Positions 55,039 through 64,000 of a DNA stretch of 64,000 nt are shown here, piece after piece. Under the pieces are notes generated by a model that saw only the letters and a list, made by a program, of their open reading frames with translations, was not told the origin of the DNA and did not search any database. Position numbers and translations under genes: made by a program. The DNA lies in assembly GCF_009363155.1 (NCBI RefSeq), contig NZ_CP045302.1, forward strand, positions 261,001 to 325,000, read 5' to 3'. The stretch comes from Azotobacter salinestris (lineage in GTDB: Bacteria > Pseudomonadota > Gammaproteobacteria > Pseudomonadales > Pseudomonadaceae). Every line of letters starts with the position of its first letter. Position 1 is the first letter of the stretch.

Positions 55039-55761
55039 ATGGACGCCATGCCCGACGACCTGCCCAACCTCGATCCCGCGCTGCTCGACGTGCCGAGCCT
55101 GGAAAAACTCGGCCTGCCGGCGCAGCCCGAACATCCACCGCGCATCCTGCTGCTCTACGGCTCCAACCGCGAGCGCTCCTACAGCCGCCTGCTGGTGGAG
55201 GAGGCGGCGCGCCTGCTCGAGCGGCTCGGCGCCGAGCCGCGGATCTTCTCGCCGGCCGGGCTGCCGCTGCCGGACGACGTGCCGGACAGCCACCCCAAGG
55301 TGCAGGAGCTGCGCGAGCTGGTGCTCTGGTCGGAAGGCCAGGTATGGTGCTCGCCGGAGCGCCACGGCGCGATGAGCGCGGTGTTCAAGGCGCAGATCGA
55401 CTGGATCCCGCTGACCCAGGGAGCGATCCGCCCGACCCAGGGCAAGACCCTGGCGCTGATGCAGGTCTGCGGCGGCTCGCAGTCGTTCAACGCGGTCGGC
55501 CAGATGCGCGTGCTCGGCCGCTGGATGCGCATGTTCACCATCCCCAACCAGTCCTCGGTGCCCAAGGCCTTTCTCGAGTTCGACGAGGCCGGGCGCATGA
55601 AGCCCTCGGCCTACTACGACCGGGTGGTCGACGTGATGGAGGAGCTGGTCAAGTTCACCCTGCTGCTGCGCGGCCGCGCCGACTACCTGGTCGATCGCTA
55701 CTCCGAGCGCAAGGAGTCGGCCGAAGCGCTGTCCCGCCGCGTCAACCAGAGCGCCATTTGA
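55039..55761 (+). CDS. arsH: ArsH, NADPH-dependent organoarsenical oxidase
   Basis: 240 residues from ATG 55039 (ATG 55048 is also possible). NADPH-dependent FMN reductase fold with the ArsH marks [40 protein letters not shown] and [20 protein letters not shown]. It oxidises trivalent methyl- and aryl-arsenicals to the less toxic pentavalent forms. Complements ArsP on the opposite strand. Confidence 0.95.
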   Translation: MDAMPDDLPNLDPALLDVPSLEKLGLPAQPEHPPRILLLYGSNRERSYSRLLVEEAARLLERLGAEPRIFSPAGLPLPDDVPDSHPKVQELRELVLWSEGQVWCSPERHGAMSAVFKAQIDWIPLTQGAIRPTQGKTLALMQVCGGSQSFNAVGQMRVLGRWMRMFTIPNQSSVPKAFLEFDEAGRMKPSAYYDRVVDVMEELVKFTLLLRGRADYLVDRYSERKESAEALSRRVNQSAI

Positions 55762-55780
55762 CATCCCAAGGAAAACACCC

Positions 55781-56275
55781 GTGTCCCATCCCCACGACCT
55801 CCTCGCCATCCCCGGTTGCCCGGGCCGTCTGATCTTCACCCCCTGTCCCGGCACCCGGGACACCAGTCTGGCCAGCGCGCTGGACACCCTGCAGGCGGCC
55901 GGCGCCACGGCGCTGATCACCCTGATGCCGGCCGAGGAGCTGCGCCTGAATCGAGTGGACGAGCTGCCGGCGCTGTGCGCCGCGCGCGGCATAGAATGGT
56001 TTCACCTGCCGGTGGCCGACGAGCAGGTGCCGCTGGACGACTTCGACGCCGTCTGGATGCAGGCGCATGCCCGCATCCGGGCGCTGCTCGATGAAGGCCG
56101 CGGCATCGCCATCCACTGCAAGGGCGGCTCCGGGCGCACCGGGCTGATCGCCGTGCGCATCCTGATTGAGCGCGGCCTGCCGCGCGCCGAGGCCGTCGCC
56201 CTGGTCCAGGCGCTGCGGCCCAAGGCCATCCAGCACCCGGCGCATGCGGCCTGGATCGCGCAGTTCGGTCGGTAG
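55781..56275 (+). CDS. PTP/dual-specificity-like phosphatase in the arsenic operon
   Basis: 164 residues. The P-loop is HCKGGSGRTG (H-C-X5-R-T/S) and the general acid is probably in HLPVADEQVP. The start is GTG at 55781 with AAGGAAAACACCC upstream. It is placed between arsH and a YnfA-family gene with gaps of 19 and 12 bases, so it is part of the operon. Related cyclin-dependent-kinase-inhibitor-3-like phosphatases exist in bacteria, but a role in arsenic metabolism is not established to my knowledge. Confidence 0.85.
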   Translation: MSHPHDLLAIPGCPGRLIFTPCPGTRDTSLASALDTLQAAGATALITLMPAEELRLNRVDELPALCAARGIEWFHLPVADEQVPLDDFDAVWMQAHARIRALLDEGRGIAIHCKGGSGRTGLIAVRILIERGLPRAEAVALVQALRPKAIQHPAHAAWIAQFGR

Positions 56276-56287
56276 CGGCCAGGCCAC

Positions 56288-56614
56288 ATGCTGAAGACCC
56301 TGGCCCTGTTCGTCGTGACGGCCGTTGCCGAGATCCTCGGCTGCTATCTGCCCTGGCTCTGGCTCAAGGGGGGCAGGAGCGCCTGGCTGCTGCTGCCGGG
56401 GGCGATCTCCCTGGCGCTGTTCGCCTGGCTGCTCTCGCTGCATCCGACGGCGGCCGGGCGGGTCTATGCCGCCTATGGCGGGGTATACGTCGGCGTCGCC
56501 CTGCTCTGGCTGTGGCTGGTCGACGGCATCCGCCCGACGTTCTGGGATCTGCTCGGCGGCAGCGTGGCCCTCGCCGGCATGGCGATCATCATGCTGGCCC
56601 CACGAAACCCATGA
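56288..56614 (+). CDS. YnfA/UPF0060 small membrane protein
   Basis: 108 residues, four membrane helices. Family marks: [53 protein letters not shown]. The fold resembles small multidrug resistance exporters, and E. coli YnfA has been linked to drug efflux. It lies within the arsenic operon between the phosphatase and the GAPDH gene. Confidence 0.92.
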   Translation: MLKTLALFVVTAVAEILGCYLPWLWLKGGRSAWLLLPGAISLALFAWLLSLHPTAAGRVYAAYGGVYVGVALLWLWLVDGIRPTFWDLLGGSVALAGMAIIMLAPRNP

Positions 56615-56636
56615 TTTCTGAAACGAGGAGTTCGCC

Positions 56637-57641
<1,005 letters not shown>

Positions 57642-57650
57642 GTGCCTCTG

Positions 57651-57765
57651 CGTAGGGCGGGTTAGCCGCACAGCGGCGTAACCCGCCAAGGATACCGGCA
57701 GGCATCCTTTTGTCGGCCTCACGGCCGATTGGCGGGTTACGGCTTGCGGCCTGACCCGCCCTACG
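57651..57765. repeat. Paired REP-like inverted repeats between GAPDH and arsJ
   Basis: Outer arms CGTAGGGCGGGT (57651-57662) and ACCCGCCCTACG (57754-57765) are perfect complements. Inside each half is a further GGCGGGTTA-type arm pair. This is an extragenic palindrome of the type scattered in Pseudomonas and Azotobacter genomes. It may stabilise the upstream message. Confidence 0.85.
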
Positions 57766-57788
57766 GTTTCCACTCATCAGGTTCTCCC

Positions 57789-59063
57789 ATGCACGCACTC
57801 GCTCGCCTTTCCCCCGAAATCCGCCAGTACCTGCTGGTCACCGGCAACTACTGGGCCTTCACCCTCACCGACGGCGCCCTGCGCATGCTGGTGGTGCTGC
57901 ATTTCCACGGCCTCGGCTACAGCCCGCTGGAGATCGCCCTGCTGTTTCTCTTCTACGAATTCTTCGGCGTGGTCACCAACCTGGTCGGCGGCTGGCTCGG
58001 CGCGCACCTGGGCCTCAACCGCACCATGAACCTCGGCCTGGGCCTGCAGGTGCTGGCGCTGCTCATGCTCGCCGTGCCGGCGAGCCTGCTCACGGTGCCC
58101 TGGGTGATGGCGGCGCAGGCGCTGTCCGGCATCGCCAAGGACCTCAACAAGATGAGCGCCAAGAGCTCGATCAAGCTCCTGGTGGCAGAGGGGCAGCAGG
58201 GCACCCTGTACCGCTGGGTGGCGCTGCTGACCGGCTCGAAGAACGCCCTCAAGGGGGTCGGCTTCTTCCTCGGCGGCGCGCTGCTGGCCTGGCTGGGCTT
58301 CGCCGGCGCGGTGCTGGGCATGGCCGCGCTGCTGGCGCTGATCTGGCTGGCCAGCCTGGCGACGCTGAAGAAGGATCTGGGCAAGGCCAAAAACAAGCCC
58401 AGGTTCCGCGACCTGCTCTCGAAGAGCCGAGCGATCAACATCCTCTCGGCCGCGCGCCTGTTCCTGTTCGGCGCCCGCGACGTGTGGTTCGTGGTGGCAC
58501 TGCCGGTGTATCTGGCGAGCAGCTTCGGCTGGGACTTCTGGCAGGTCGGCGGCTTTCTCGCCGTCTGGGTGATCGGCTACGGTATCGTCCAGTCCTTCGC
58601 GCCGCATCTCACCGGCAAGCGTCGTGGCCAGGTGCCGGACGGCCGCGCGGCCTTCGCCTGGGCGCTGTCGCTGGCCGGGCTGCCGGCGCTCATCGCCCTG
58701 GGGCTCGGCACGCCGCTGTCGGCGCAGGCGGTACTGATCGGCGGCCTGCTGCTGTTCGGCGTGCTGTTCGCCGTCAACTCCTCGCTGCACAGCTACCTGA
58801 TCGTCAGCTATGCCAAGGAGGACGGCGTGTCGCTGGACGTGGGCTTCTACTACATGTCCAACGCCCTCGGCCGGCTGCTCGGCACCCTGCTGTCCGGCTG
58901 GGTGTTCCAGGCCTGGGGGCTCACCGCCTGCCTGTGGGTGTCGAGCCTCTTCGTGCTGCTGGCGGCGCTGATTTCCCTGGGCCTGCCGGGCGCGCCGGCG
59001 GTCGCCTCAGGCGCGCTCCAGCCGCGCCCGCTTGAGCAGGGCGGAGTTGACGATCACCGATAG
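57789..59063 (+). CDS. arsJ: ArsJ, 1-arseno-3-phosphoglycerate exporter
   Basis: 424 residues, MFS. Family marks: [40 protein letters not shown], and [20 protein letters not shown]. The start is ATG at 57789; an upstream in-frame start would read through the REP repeat. The last 19 codons overlap the end of the convergent P-type ATPase gene by 57 bases, so the C-terminal tail (from about [12 protein letters not shown]) is read from antisense copA sequence. Confidence 0.93.
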   Translation: MHALARLSPEIRQYLLVTGNYWAFTLTDGALRMLVVLHFHGLGYSPLEIALLFLFYEFFGVVTNLVGGWLGAHLGLNRTMNLGLGLQVLALLMLAVPASLLTVPWVMAAQALSGIAKDLNKMSAKSSIKLLVAEGQQGTLYRWVALLTGSKNALKGVGFFLGGALLAWLGFAGAVLGMAALLALIWLASLATLKKDLGKAKNKPRFRDLLSKSRAINILSAARLFLFGARDVWFVVALPVYLASSFGWDFWQVGGFLAVWVIGYGIVQSFAPHLTGKRRGQVPDGRAAFAWALSLAGLPALIALGLGTPLSAQAVLIGGLLLFGVLFAVNSSLHSYLIVSYAKEDGVSLDVGFYYMSNALGRLLGTLLSGWVFQAWGLTACLWVSSLFVLLAALISLGLPGAPAVASGALQPRPLEQGGVDDHR

Positions 59064-61376
59064 CGACGACAAAGCCATGGCCGCGGCGGCGAGGATCGGA
59101 TTGAGCAGGCCGAGGGCGGCGATCGGCACGCCGATGGTGTTGTAGACGAAGGCCCAGAACAGGTTGCGCTTGATGGTGCGCATCGTCGCCCGCGACAGGC
59201 GGATGCCGGTCACCACGTCGCGCACGTCGCTACGCACCAGGATGATGCCGCCGGTTTCCTTGGCCACATCCGAGCCCGAACCGATGGCGATGCCGATGTC
59301 GGCGGTGGCCAGTGCCGGCGCGTCGTTGACGCCGTCGCCGACCATGGCCACCACCTTTCCCGCAGCCTGCAGTTCCTTGATCGCCCTGGCCTTGTCGGAG
59401 GGCAACACGTCGGCGATCACCCGGTCGATGCCCAGCGCCCGGCCGATCGCCGCGGCGGTGCGGGCGTTGTCGCCGGTGAGCATCACCACCTCGATGCGCT
59501 CGGCGCGCAGTCCGGCGATGGCTTCCCGGGCCTCCGGCTTGAGGGTGTCGGCCACCGCGACGATGGCCGCCAGGCGGCCGCCGCTGGCCAGCAGCATCGC
59601 GGTCTTGCCATCGGCCTGCAGACGCTCCAGCTCGGCCGCGGCGTCGCCCAGCGGCACGCCTTCGCGCTCCATCAGCCGGCGATTGCCGAGCAGTACCGAC
59701 TGGCCGTCGATCTCCCCACGCACGCCATGGCCGGGAATCGAATCGAAACCCTGCAGCGGGGCCAGCGCGATGCCCTGCACCCTGGCGCCCTCGAGCAGGG
59801 CTTCGGCGAGCGGGTGCTCGGAGCCGACCTCCAGGCTGGCGGCCAGGCGCAGTGCGTCCTCGCGGGCGAAGCCGCCCAGCGGCAGCACGTCGGTGAGCGC
59901 CGGTTCGCCGCGGGTCAGGGTGCCGGTCTTGTCGAAGACCACGGTATCGAGCTTCTGCGCCTTCTCGAGGATCTCGCCGCCGCGGATCAGCACGCCGGCC
60001 TGGGCGCCGCGCCCCACGCCGACCATCAGCGCCGCCGGGGTGGCGATGCCGAGGGCGCAGGGGCAGGCGATGATCAGCACGGCGATGAAGGCCAAAAGGC
60101 CCTGCGGGAAGTTGCCCGCCAGCCACCAGCCGGCGAAGGCCAGCACGGCGGTGCCGACCACCGCCGGCACGAAGTAGCGGGTTACCTCGTCGGCGATGCG
60201 CTGGATCGGCGCGCTGCTGGCCTGGGCCTCCTCGACCATGCGGATGATCTGCGCCAGCGCCGTCTCGGCGCCGATCCGCGTGGCCTCGAAGCGGAAGCTG
60301 CCGGTGCGGTTGAGGGTGCCGCCGATGACCCGGGCGCCGGGCTGCTTCTCCACCGGCATGGACTCGCCGGTCAGCATGGACTCGTCGACGGCGGAGCTGC
60401 CCTCGGTCACCACGCCGTCGGTGGCGATGCGCTCTCCGGGACGGACCACCACCGTTTCGCCGACCATCACGCTGTCGGCGGGGATTTCCGTCTCCATGCC
60501 GTCGCGGATCACCCTGGCGGTGGCGGGCTTGAGGTCGAGCAGCTTGCGCACCGCCGCCGAGGAGTGCTTCTTGATGATCTCCTCCATGTACTTGCCCAGC
60601 AGCACGAAGGCGATGATCACCGCGGATACCTCGAAGTAGACGGCGCGCTCGTCCACCTTCACCGGCAGCACCTCGGGGAAGAACAGCACCGCCACGCTGT
60701 AGAAGTAGGCCACCGAAGTGCCCAGGGCGATCAGCAGGTCCATGTTGATCGAAAGGTTGCGCAGGGCGTTGAAGGCGCCCTTGTAGAAGCTCCAGCCGCC
60801 GATGAACTGCACCGGGGTGACCAGCAGGAACAGCCACATGCCCCAGGTGAACCAGGGCAGGGCGGGAATCGGCGCCCAGGTGAGAATCGTCGCCCCGGCG
60901 GCCAGGCCGATGAAGGCCCCGGCGCGCAGGATGGCCAGCGCCAGCACGCCGGTCAGGGCGATGGTCACCCGCCGGCGCATGGATTTCAGCTCGGCCTCCG
61001 GCGATTCGAAGATGCGCTGGCAGCTGGCGCTGCAGAAGTAGTAGGTCTTCCCGGCACGTTCGCTGCGCAGGGCGGTGGCCTTGTCGACCATCATCCCGCA
61101 GACCGGATCCTTCGCCCGGCCCTCCCGTCCCTTGGCGTCGGCCGCCCGCATCGGCAGGTCGTGCCCGCTGTGGGGATCGGCCGGCGACGGCGTCCGGGCC
61201 GCGGGAGCCGGCACATACCTGCCGGGCGCCGCCTCGAACTTCTCGAGGCAGTGCGGCGAACAGAACAGGTAGGACTTGCCCTGGTAGGTAGCGCGGGGCG
61301 CTGCCGGGGTCTCCTCGACCGGCATGCCGCAGACGGGGTCTACTGCTGGGGAGCGTTCGGTTGCCACGGTATTCAT
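59007..61376 (-). CDS. copA: Copper-type P1B ATPase with two N-terminal YHS domains
   Basis: 789 residues from ATG at 61376 (GAGGGATCT upstream). Two YHS metal-binding domains (about 12-55 and 88-128), each with DPVCGM and an FCSxxC pair, replace the usual GMxCxxC domains. Then come membrane helices, the transport motif [18 protein letters not shown], the phosphorylation site [10 protein letters not shown] and the hinge [22 protein letters not shown] predicts Cu(I) export. It shares its end with arsJ tail-to-tail. Confidence 0.92.
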   Translation of the reverse strand: MNTVATERSPAVDPVCGMPVEETPAAPRATYQGKSYLFCSPHCLEKFEAAPGRYVPAPAARTPSPADPHSGHDLPMRAADAKGREGRAKDPVCGMMVDKATALRSERAGKTYYFCSASCQRIFESPEAELKSMRRRVTIALTGVLALAILRAGAFIGLAAGATILTWAPIPALPWFTWGMWLFLLVTPVQFIGGWSFYKGAFNALRNLSINMDLLIALGTSVAYFYSVAVLFFPEVLPVKVDERAVYFEVSAVIIAFVLLGKYMEEIIKKHSSAAVRKLLDLKPATARVIRDGMETEIPADSVMVGETVVVRPGERIATDGVVTEGSSAVDESMLTGESMPVEKQPGARVIGGTLNRTGSFRFEATRIGAETALAQIIRMVEEAQASSAPIQRIADEVTRYFVPAVVGTAVLAFAGWWLAGNFPQGLLAFIAVLIIACPCALGIATPAALMVGVGRGAQAGVLIRGGEILEKAQKLDTVVFDKTGTLTRGEPALTDVLPLGGFAREDALRLAASLEVGSEHPLAEALLEGARVQGIALAPLQGFDSIPGHGVRGEIDGQSVLLGNRRLMEREGVPLGDAAAELERLQADGKTAMLLASGGRLAAIVAVADTLKPEAREAIAGLRAERIEVVMLTGDNARTAAAIGRALGIDRVIADVLPSDKARAIKELQAAGKVVAMVGDGVNDAPALATADIGIAIGSGSDVAKETGGIILVRSDVRDVVTGIRLSRATMRTIKRNLFWAFVYNTIGVPIAALGLLNPILAAAAMALSSLSVIVNSALLKRARLERA

Positions 61377-61454
61377 AGATCCCTCGTCATTCTCCGAACA
61401 TGGCTTCGATGTCGCCGGTCGAGCACGACTCATTGCTCCTGCCCGGATGTGGCA

Positions 61455-61957
61455 TCAGTTCTGGCCCGGATGGGGCGATGCCGTGGAAATGGAATACTCG
61501 ATTTCATCCTCACGGTCGGGCAGCCTCACGAATATCCGGAACCGGTAGGTGCCTTTCTTGACCATGGAGAACAATTGCCCGTAGGACATCAAGCCGTTGA
61601 TCTCCATGGGCGCCAGAGCCTTCGCGGGCGTTTCCGAGATCCCGACCTCGATGAGCTGGGCGCGCACGGCAGCCGTGCCGATGCGCTTTCCAGTGGCGGT
61701 GTCGAACAGGGCGACGACCAGGTGGTGGGGTCGCCCTGGCCATCCTTTCGATGCATTTCATCCAGTTCATGCCTGTCGGTGAAGACGGCGCCTGGCACGA
61801 GCCCCCAATACAGCGTCACACCTTCCCGCTCCTGCATCGACTGCGCCACGGCCTCCCATGCCGGAAGCCAGAGAAAGGGCAGCAGCAGTGCAGTGGCCAG
61901 CCAGGTTGCAATCCTTCGGCCTGGAGCGTTCTGGATGGCTTGTATCCGAGGGAACAT
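61455..61957 (-). pseudogene. Secreted protein of unknown function, frameshifted
   Basis: The first frame starts at ATG 61957 with an N-terminal hydrophobic segment (WLATALLLPFLWLPAWEAVA) and reads to about HRKDGQG. From about 61738 a second frame continues with RPHHLVVALFDTATGKRIG, IEVGISETPAKALAPMEING and MSYGQLFSMVKKGTYRFRIF to the stop at 61455. One base appears to be missing in the GGCCAGGGCGACC stretch. The rejoined protein would be about 167 residues, probably periplasmic, lying in a copper context. It may be a real mutation or a sequencing error. Confidence 0.65.
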
Positions 61958-62005
61958 GGCGCTTCTCCTGATTGAAAGATGTAGATATCTCTGCCTTGGC
62001 CCGCT

Positions 62006-62656
62006 TCAGACGTCGCGGGCCTCCTGCTTCCAGCGAGGAAAGAACCTGGGGGTGCGCTGGGCGTATTGCTCGAATTCGGCCCCGAACTGGCGATCCATTT
62101 CCGCTTCTTCGGTGATTGCCAGGCGGCCATACATCGCCACCAGAATCGGGAACATGATCAGGGTCAGCAGGGTCGGCCACTGCAACAGGAAGCCGAGCAG
62201 GATCAGTACGAATGCCACGTACTGCGGGTGGCGAATTCGCGCATAGGGGCCGGTAGTTGCCAACTGGTGGTTGCGTTGTGCCCGATAGAGGACATTCCAG
62301 GCACTGGCCAGCAGATAGAAACCGAAGCCGAGAAACAGGTAGCTGGCGATATGCGGAATGCCGAAGTGGGGATTGCCCTTTCCGCCCGCCAGGGTCGACC
62401 ACAGGTGACCGGCATCGTGGGACAGGATGTCGAGTTCCGGGTATCTGCTCTGCAGCCAGCCGGACAGCAGGTAGATGGTCAGCGGAAAGCCGTACATCTC
62501 CACGAAGAGCGCGACGATGAAGGCGGAAAATGCGCCGAAACTCCGCCAGTCCCGTGCGCTCTCCGGCTTGAAGAAACTGAAGGCGAACATGATGAAGACG
62601 GCCGAGTTCAGGATGACCAGCGACCATAATCCGTAGGCTGGCTCAGCGTGGTCCAT
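62006..62656 (-). CDS. Isoprenylcysteine-carboxyl-methyltransferase-like membrane protein
   Basis: 216 residues from ATG at 62656 (AGGAGAG 7 bases upstream). About five helices; the C-terminal half has the family motif TTGPYARIRHPQYVAFVLIL and EEAEMDRQFGAEFEQYAQRTPRF-type end. Members methylate small or membrane substrates with S-adenosylmethionine. Similar genes often follow DUF2933 genes in copper and heavy-metal regions; substrate unknown. It overlaps the DUF2933 gene by 14 bases. Confidence 0.85.
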   Translation of the reverse strand: MDHAEPAYGLWSLVILNSAVFIMFAFSFFKPESARDWRSFGAFSAFIVALFVEMYGFPLTIYLLSGWLQSRYPELDILSHDAGHLWSTLAGGKGNPHFGIPHIASYLFLGFGFYLLASAWNVLYRAQRNHQLATTGPYARIRHPQYVAFVLILLGFLLQWPTLLTLIMFPILVAMYGRLAITEEAEMDRQFGAEFEQYAQRTPRFFPRWKQEARDV

Positions 62657-62891
62657 GAGGGCTCTCCTTGTCTGTTCCGTGCTTGTCGTTTCCGCCATGA
62701 CCGCGATGCATGAACAAATGCATCAGGGGGCAGGCAAGAAACAGCAGATAGGGCAGCGCACCCAGGACATGTGCCGTGTGTTCGGTGAGCAGGAAATAAC
62801 CTGCCACGGCCCCGATCACAAGCAGGCCGATGGCGTAGCGGGAGCGCCAGAAACCGCCGGGTGTTTCATGCATTCCATGATCATGTTTCAT
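62643..62891 (-). CDS. DUF2933 small membrane protein
   Basis: 82 residues. His/Met-rich N-terminus (MKHDHGMHETPGG), two membrane helices (RYAIGLLVIGAVAGYFLL and LGALPYLLFLACPLMHLFM), and a His/Gly-rich tail (HRGHGGNDKHG). DUF2933 proteins occur in heavy-metal resistance clusters; the His and Met suggest copper handling. First gene of the minus-strand unit running toward the methyltransferase. Confidence 0.88.
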   Translation of the reverse strand: MKHDHGMHETPGGFWRSRYAIGLLVIGAVAGYFLLTEHTAHVLGALPYLLFLACPLMHLFMHRGHGGNDKHGTDKESPHGPR

Positions 62892-63284
62892 GATTGTTTC
62901 CCGTTGCCGCTTGCTTCAATGGAGCCGGCCAATCATTCGCTCCGTGCTTTATAGCTATCCGCCATTCATGTCGGCATTACATTGATGCCGCTCAAGACTC
63001 ATCGATTTTACGTCTGTTATTTATGGGTTCGACTTAGTGTAGTGCTGTCAAGACGGAAAACTTGAAACTGACGCAAATGTAATGAAAAGCCCTTTCTGAT
63101 AAGCAGTTGCTGCCTGTCATCCGCTCGAGCGGCTATTGTCGGCCTTACATAAATGTAATCGAAGCCCCCTCTTTCACCATGGCAGATTAGGGGGTAAGCG
63201 GGCAGGGCAACTATTTTTATCCTGGCGGTATCGCCGGCTTTTCCGGGTATCGCCACTTCGTGCCAATCCATGAGGGCTTGAAAC
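62892..63284. promoter_or_regulatory. Divergent copper-region promoter with CopR-like boxes
   Basis: 393 bases, AT-rich for this window. Three boxes resemble the CopR consensus I know (TGACA-N4-TGTNAT): TGACGCAAATGTAAT at 63069-63083, TTACATAAATGTAAT at 63145-63159, and an inverted, weaker one at 62976-62990 (ATTACATTGATGCCG). The first two point to the plus-strand metal-binding protein and cytochrome, the third to the DUF2933 unit. Confidence 0.6.
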
Positions 63285-63611
63285 ATGAGCAACTTTCCGA
63301 AACGCAAGATCCTGCTGTCCGGCTTCCTCGCCCTTGTCCTGGGGGCCGCCCTGCAACTGCCTGCCCTGGCGGCGCACCACGAGCACAAGGAGGACTCCGG
63401 CAGCACCCAGGACTATCAGGAGCAGCAGGGGCGCAAGGGCGGCACCATGGGCGACGAGCGCAAGATGGAGCACGACGGCCACGAGAAGCGAATGGAGGAG
63501 ATGCACGAGCAGCACATGCAGCCCGATGACGAGGAGGAGGGCGACACGGACCTGGACCGCAGCGGGCAGGGCACTTCCGAAGACGGCAGTGACGGCACCA
63601 TGGAAGAATGA
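63285..63611 (+). CDS. Secreted His/Met/acidic metal-binding protein
   Basis: 108 residues. Signal peptide (KRKILLSGFLALVLGAALQL, cleavage after ALA). The mature part has low complexity: AHHEHKED at its start, then MEHDGHEKRMEEMHEQHMQP and a long Glu/Asp stretch. It is probably a periplasmic copper or other metal buffer. No folded domain recognised. It lies 59 bases before a cytochrome c gene and behind two CopR-like boxes. Confidence 0.75.
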   Translation: MSNFPKRKILLSGFLALVLGAALQLPALAAHHEHKEDSGSTQDYQEQQGRKGGTMGDERKMEHDGHEKRMEEMHEQHMQPDDEEEGDTDLDRSGQGTSEDGSDGTMEE

Positions 63612-63670
63612 TCTCCCGGGCAGCGGCGGGGCATTCGCGCCCTGCTGCTTCCGATGTGAAAAGGACAAGC

Positions 63671-64000
63671 ATGGGAATTCTCAAGACACTGACCTGGAGC
63701 GGCCTTGCCGTCGTCGCGCTCGGCGCCGGCGTCCTGTATTCGGGGCTGATCGACGTGGGCGCCGACGCGCCGCATTCCGCGCCGGTGCGGGCTCTGCTGG
63801 AGACGGCCCGGGAGCGCTCGGTCGCCGTGCGCGCCAGGGGCATCCAGGTGCCCGATCTCGCCGACGAGGCCATGATCCGCGCCGGGGCCGGCAACTACGA
63901 CGCCATGTGCGTCGGCTGTCACCTGGCACCGGGGCTCACCGAGACGGAGCTGGGCCGCGGGCTCTATCCGGCGCCGCCGAATCTGGGCGAGGTTGGCTAC
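63671..64000 (+). CDS. Cytochrome c family protein, N-terminal part (cut by window edge)
   Basis: 110 residues visible from ATG 63671. An N-terminal membrane anchor or signal (LTWSGLAVVALGAGVLYSGL) is followed by a haem-binding CVGCH at residues 80-84 (AGNYDAMCVGCHLAPG), then LYPAPPNLGEVGY. Class I monohaem c-type cytochrome, periplasmic. Downstream sequence is not in the window. Confidence 0.85.
   Translation, partial: MGILKTLTWSGLAVVALGAGVLYSGLIDVGADAPHSAPVRALLETARERSVAVRARGIQVPDLADEAMIRAGAGNYDAMCVGCHLAPGLTETELGRGLYPAPPNLGEVGY

Overview
The window is GC-rich bacterial chromosome with Pseudomonadaceae gene content (Pseudomonas/Azotobacter group). It carries a ptxS-kguEKTD 2-ketogluconate operon with PtxS operators, a GcsR-type sigma-54 activator next to glycine-cleavage genes, a five-step hut pathway ending in HutF and HutG, a liv/bra branched-chain amino acid transporter, and REP-like extragenic palindromes. 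The assignment rests on these families only; no rRNA, tRNA or CRISPR array was seen.

Layout. (1) 1-4.5 kb: 2-ketogluconate operon on the minus strand (ptxS, kguE, kguK, kguT, kguD cut by the window edge) with two identical 14-bp palindromes. (2) 4.7-16.2 kb: accessory stretch with a cyclophilin-fold protein, a cupin, two LysR regulators, two MFS exporters (one SotB-like), a YahK-like alcohol dehydrogenase, ahpF without ahpC, an alpha/beta hydrolase, and two gene remnants. (3) 16.3-32.8 kb: histidine utilisation genes split into hutF-hutH (minus) and hutU-hutI-hutG (plus). Between them lie a RES/Xre toxin-antitoxin pair, a membrane diguanylate cyclase, several small unknown genes and two complete IS5-family elements, one of which splits a short reading frame. 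(4) 33-38 kb: livKHMGF, with a hairpin between livK and livH. (5) 38.3-41.2 kb: two-subunit periplasmic molybdenum hydroxylase. (6) 41.5-49 kb: gcvP, sdaA and gcvT plus the activator gene gcsR. A -24/-12 promoter and GcsR-like sites lie before gcvP, but gcvH and glyA are absent. (7) 49.3-59 kb: a broad arsenic island. Thioredoxin-like protein, ArsP, ArsA and Acr3 are on the minus strand; two ArsC, ArsR, ArsH, a PTP-like phosphatase, a YnfA-family protein, a GAPDH and ArsJ are on the plus strand. It should cover arsenate reduction, arsenite efflux, methylated arsenical oxidation/efflux and arseno-phosphoglycerate efflux. (8) 59-64 kb: copper-handling region with a YHS-type P1B ATPase, small membrane proteins, a His/Met/acid-rich secreted protein, a cytochrome c cut by the window edge, and CopR-like boxes between divergent genes.

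No wholly new system is proven. The best leads are the phosphatase and YnfA genes inside the arsenic operon, the thioredoxin/ArsP pair in an ArsD-less ArsA-Acr3 operon, the glycine-cleavage operon that appears to have lost gcvH and glyA while keeping its sigma-54/GcsR control, and several palindromic sites and small reading frames with no assigned role.
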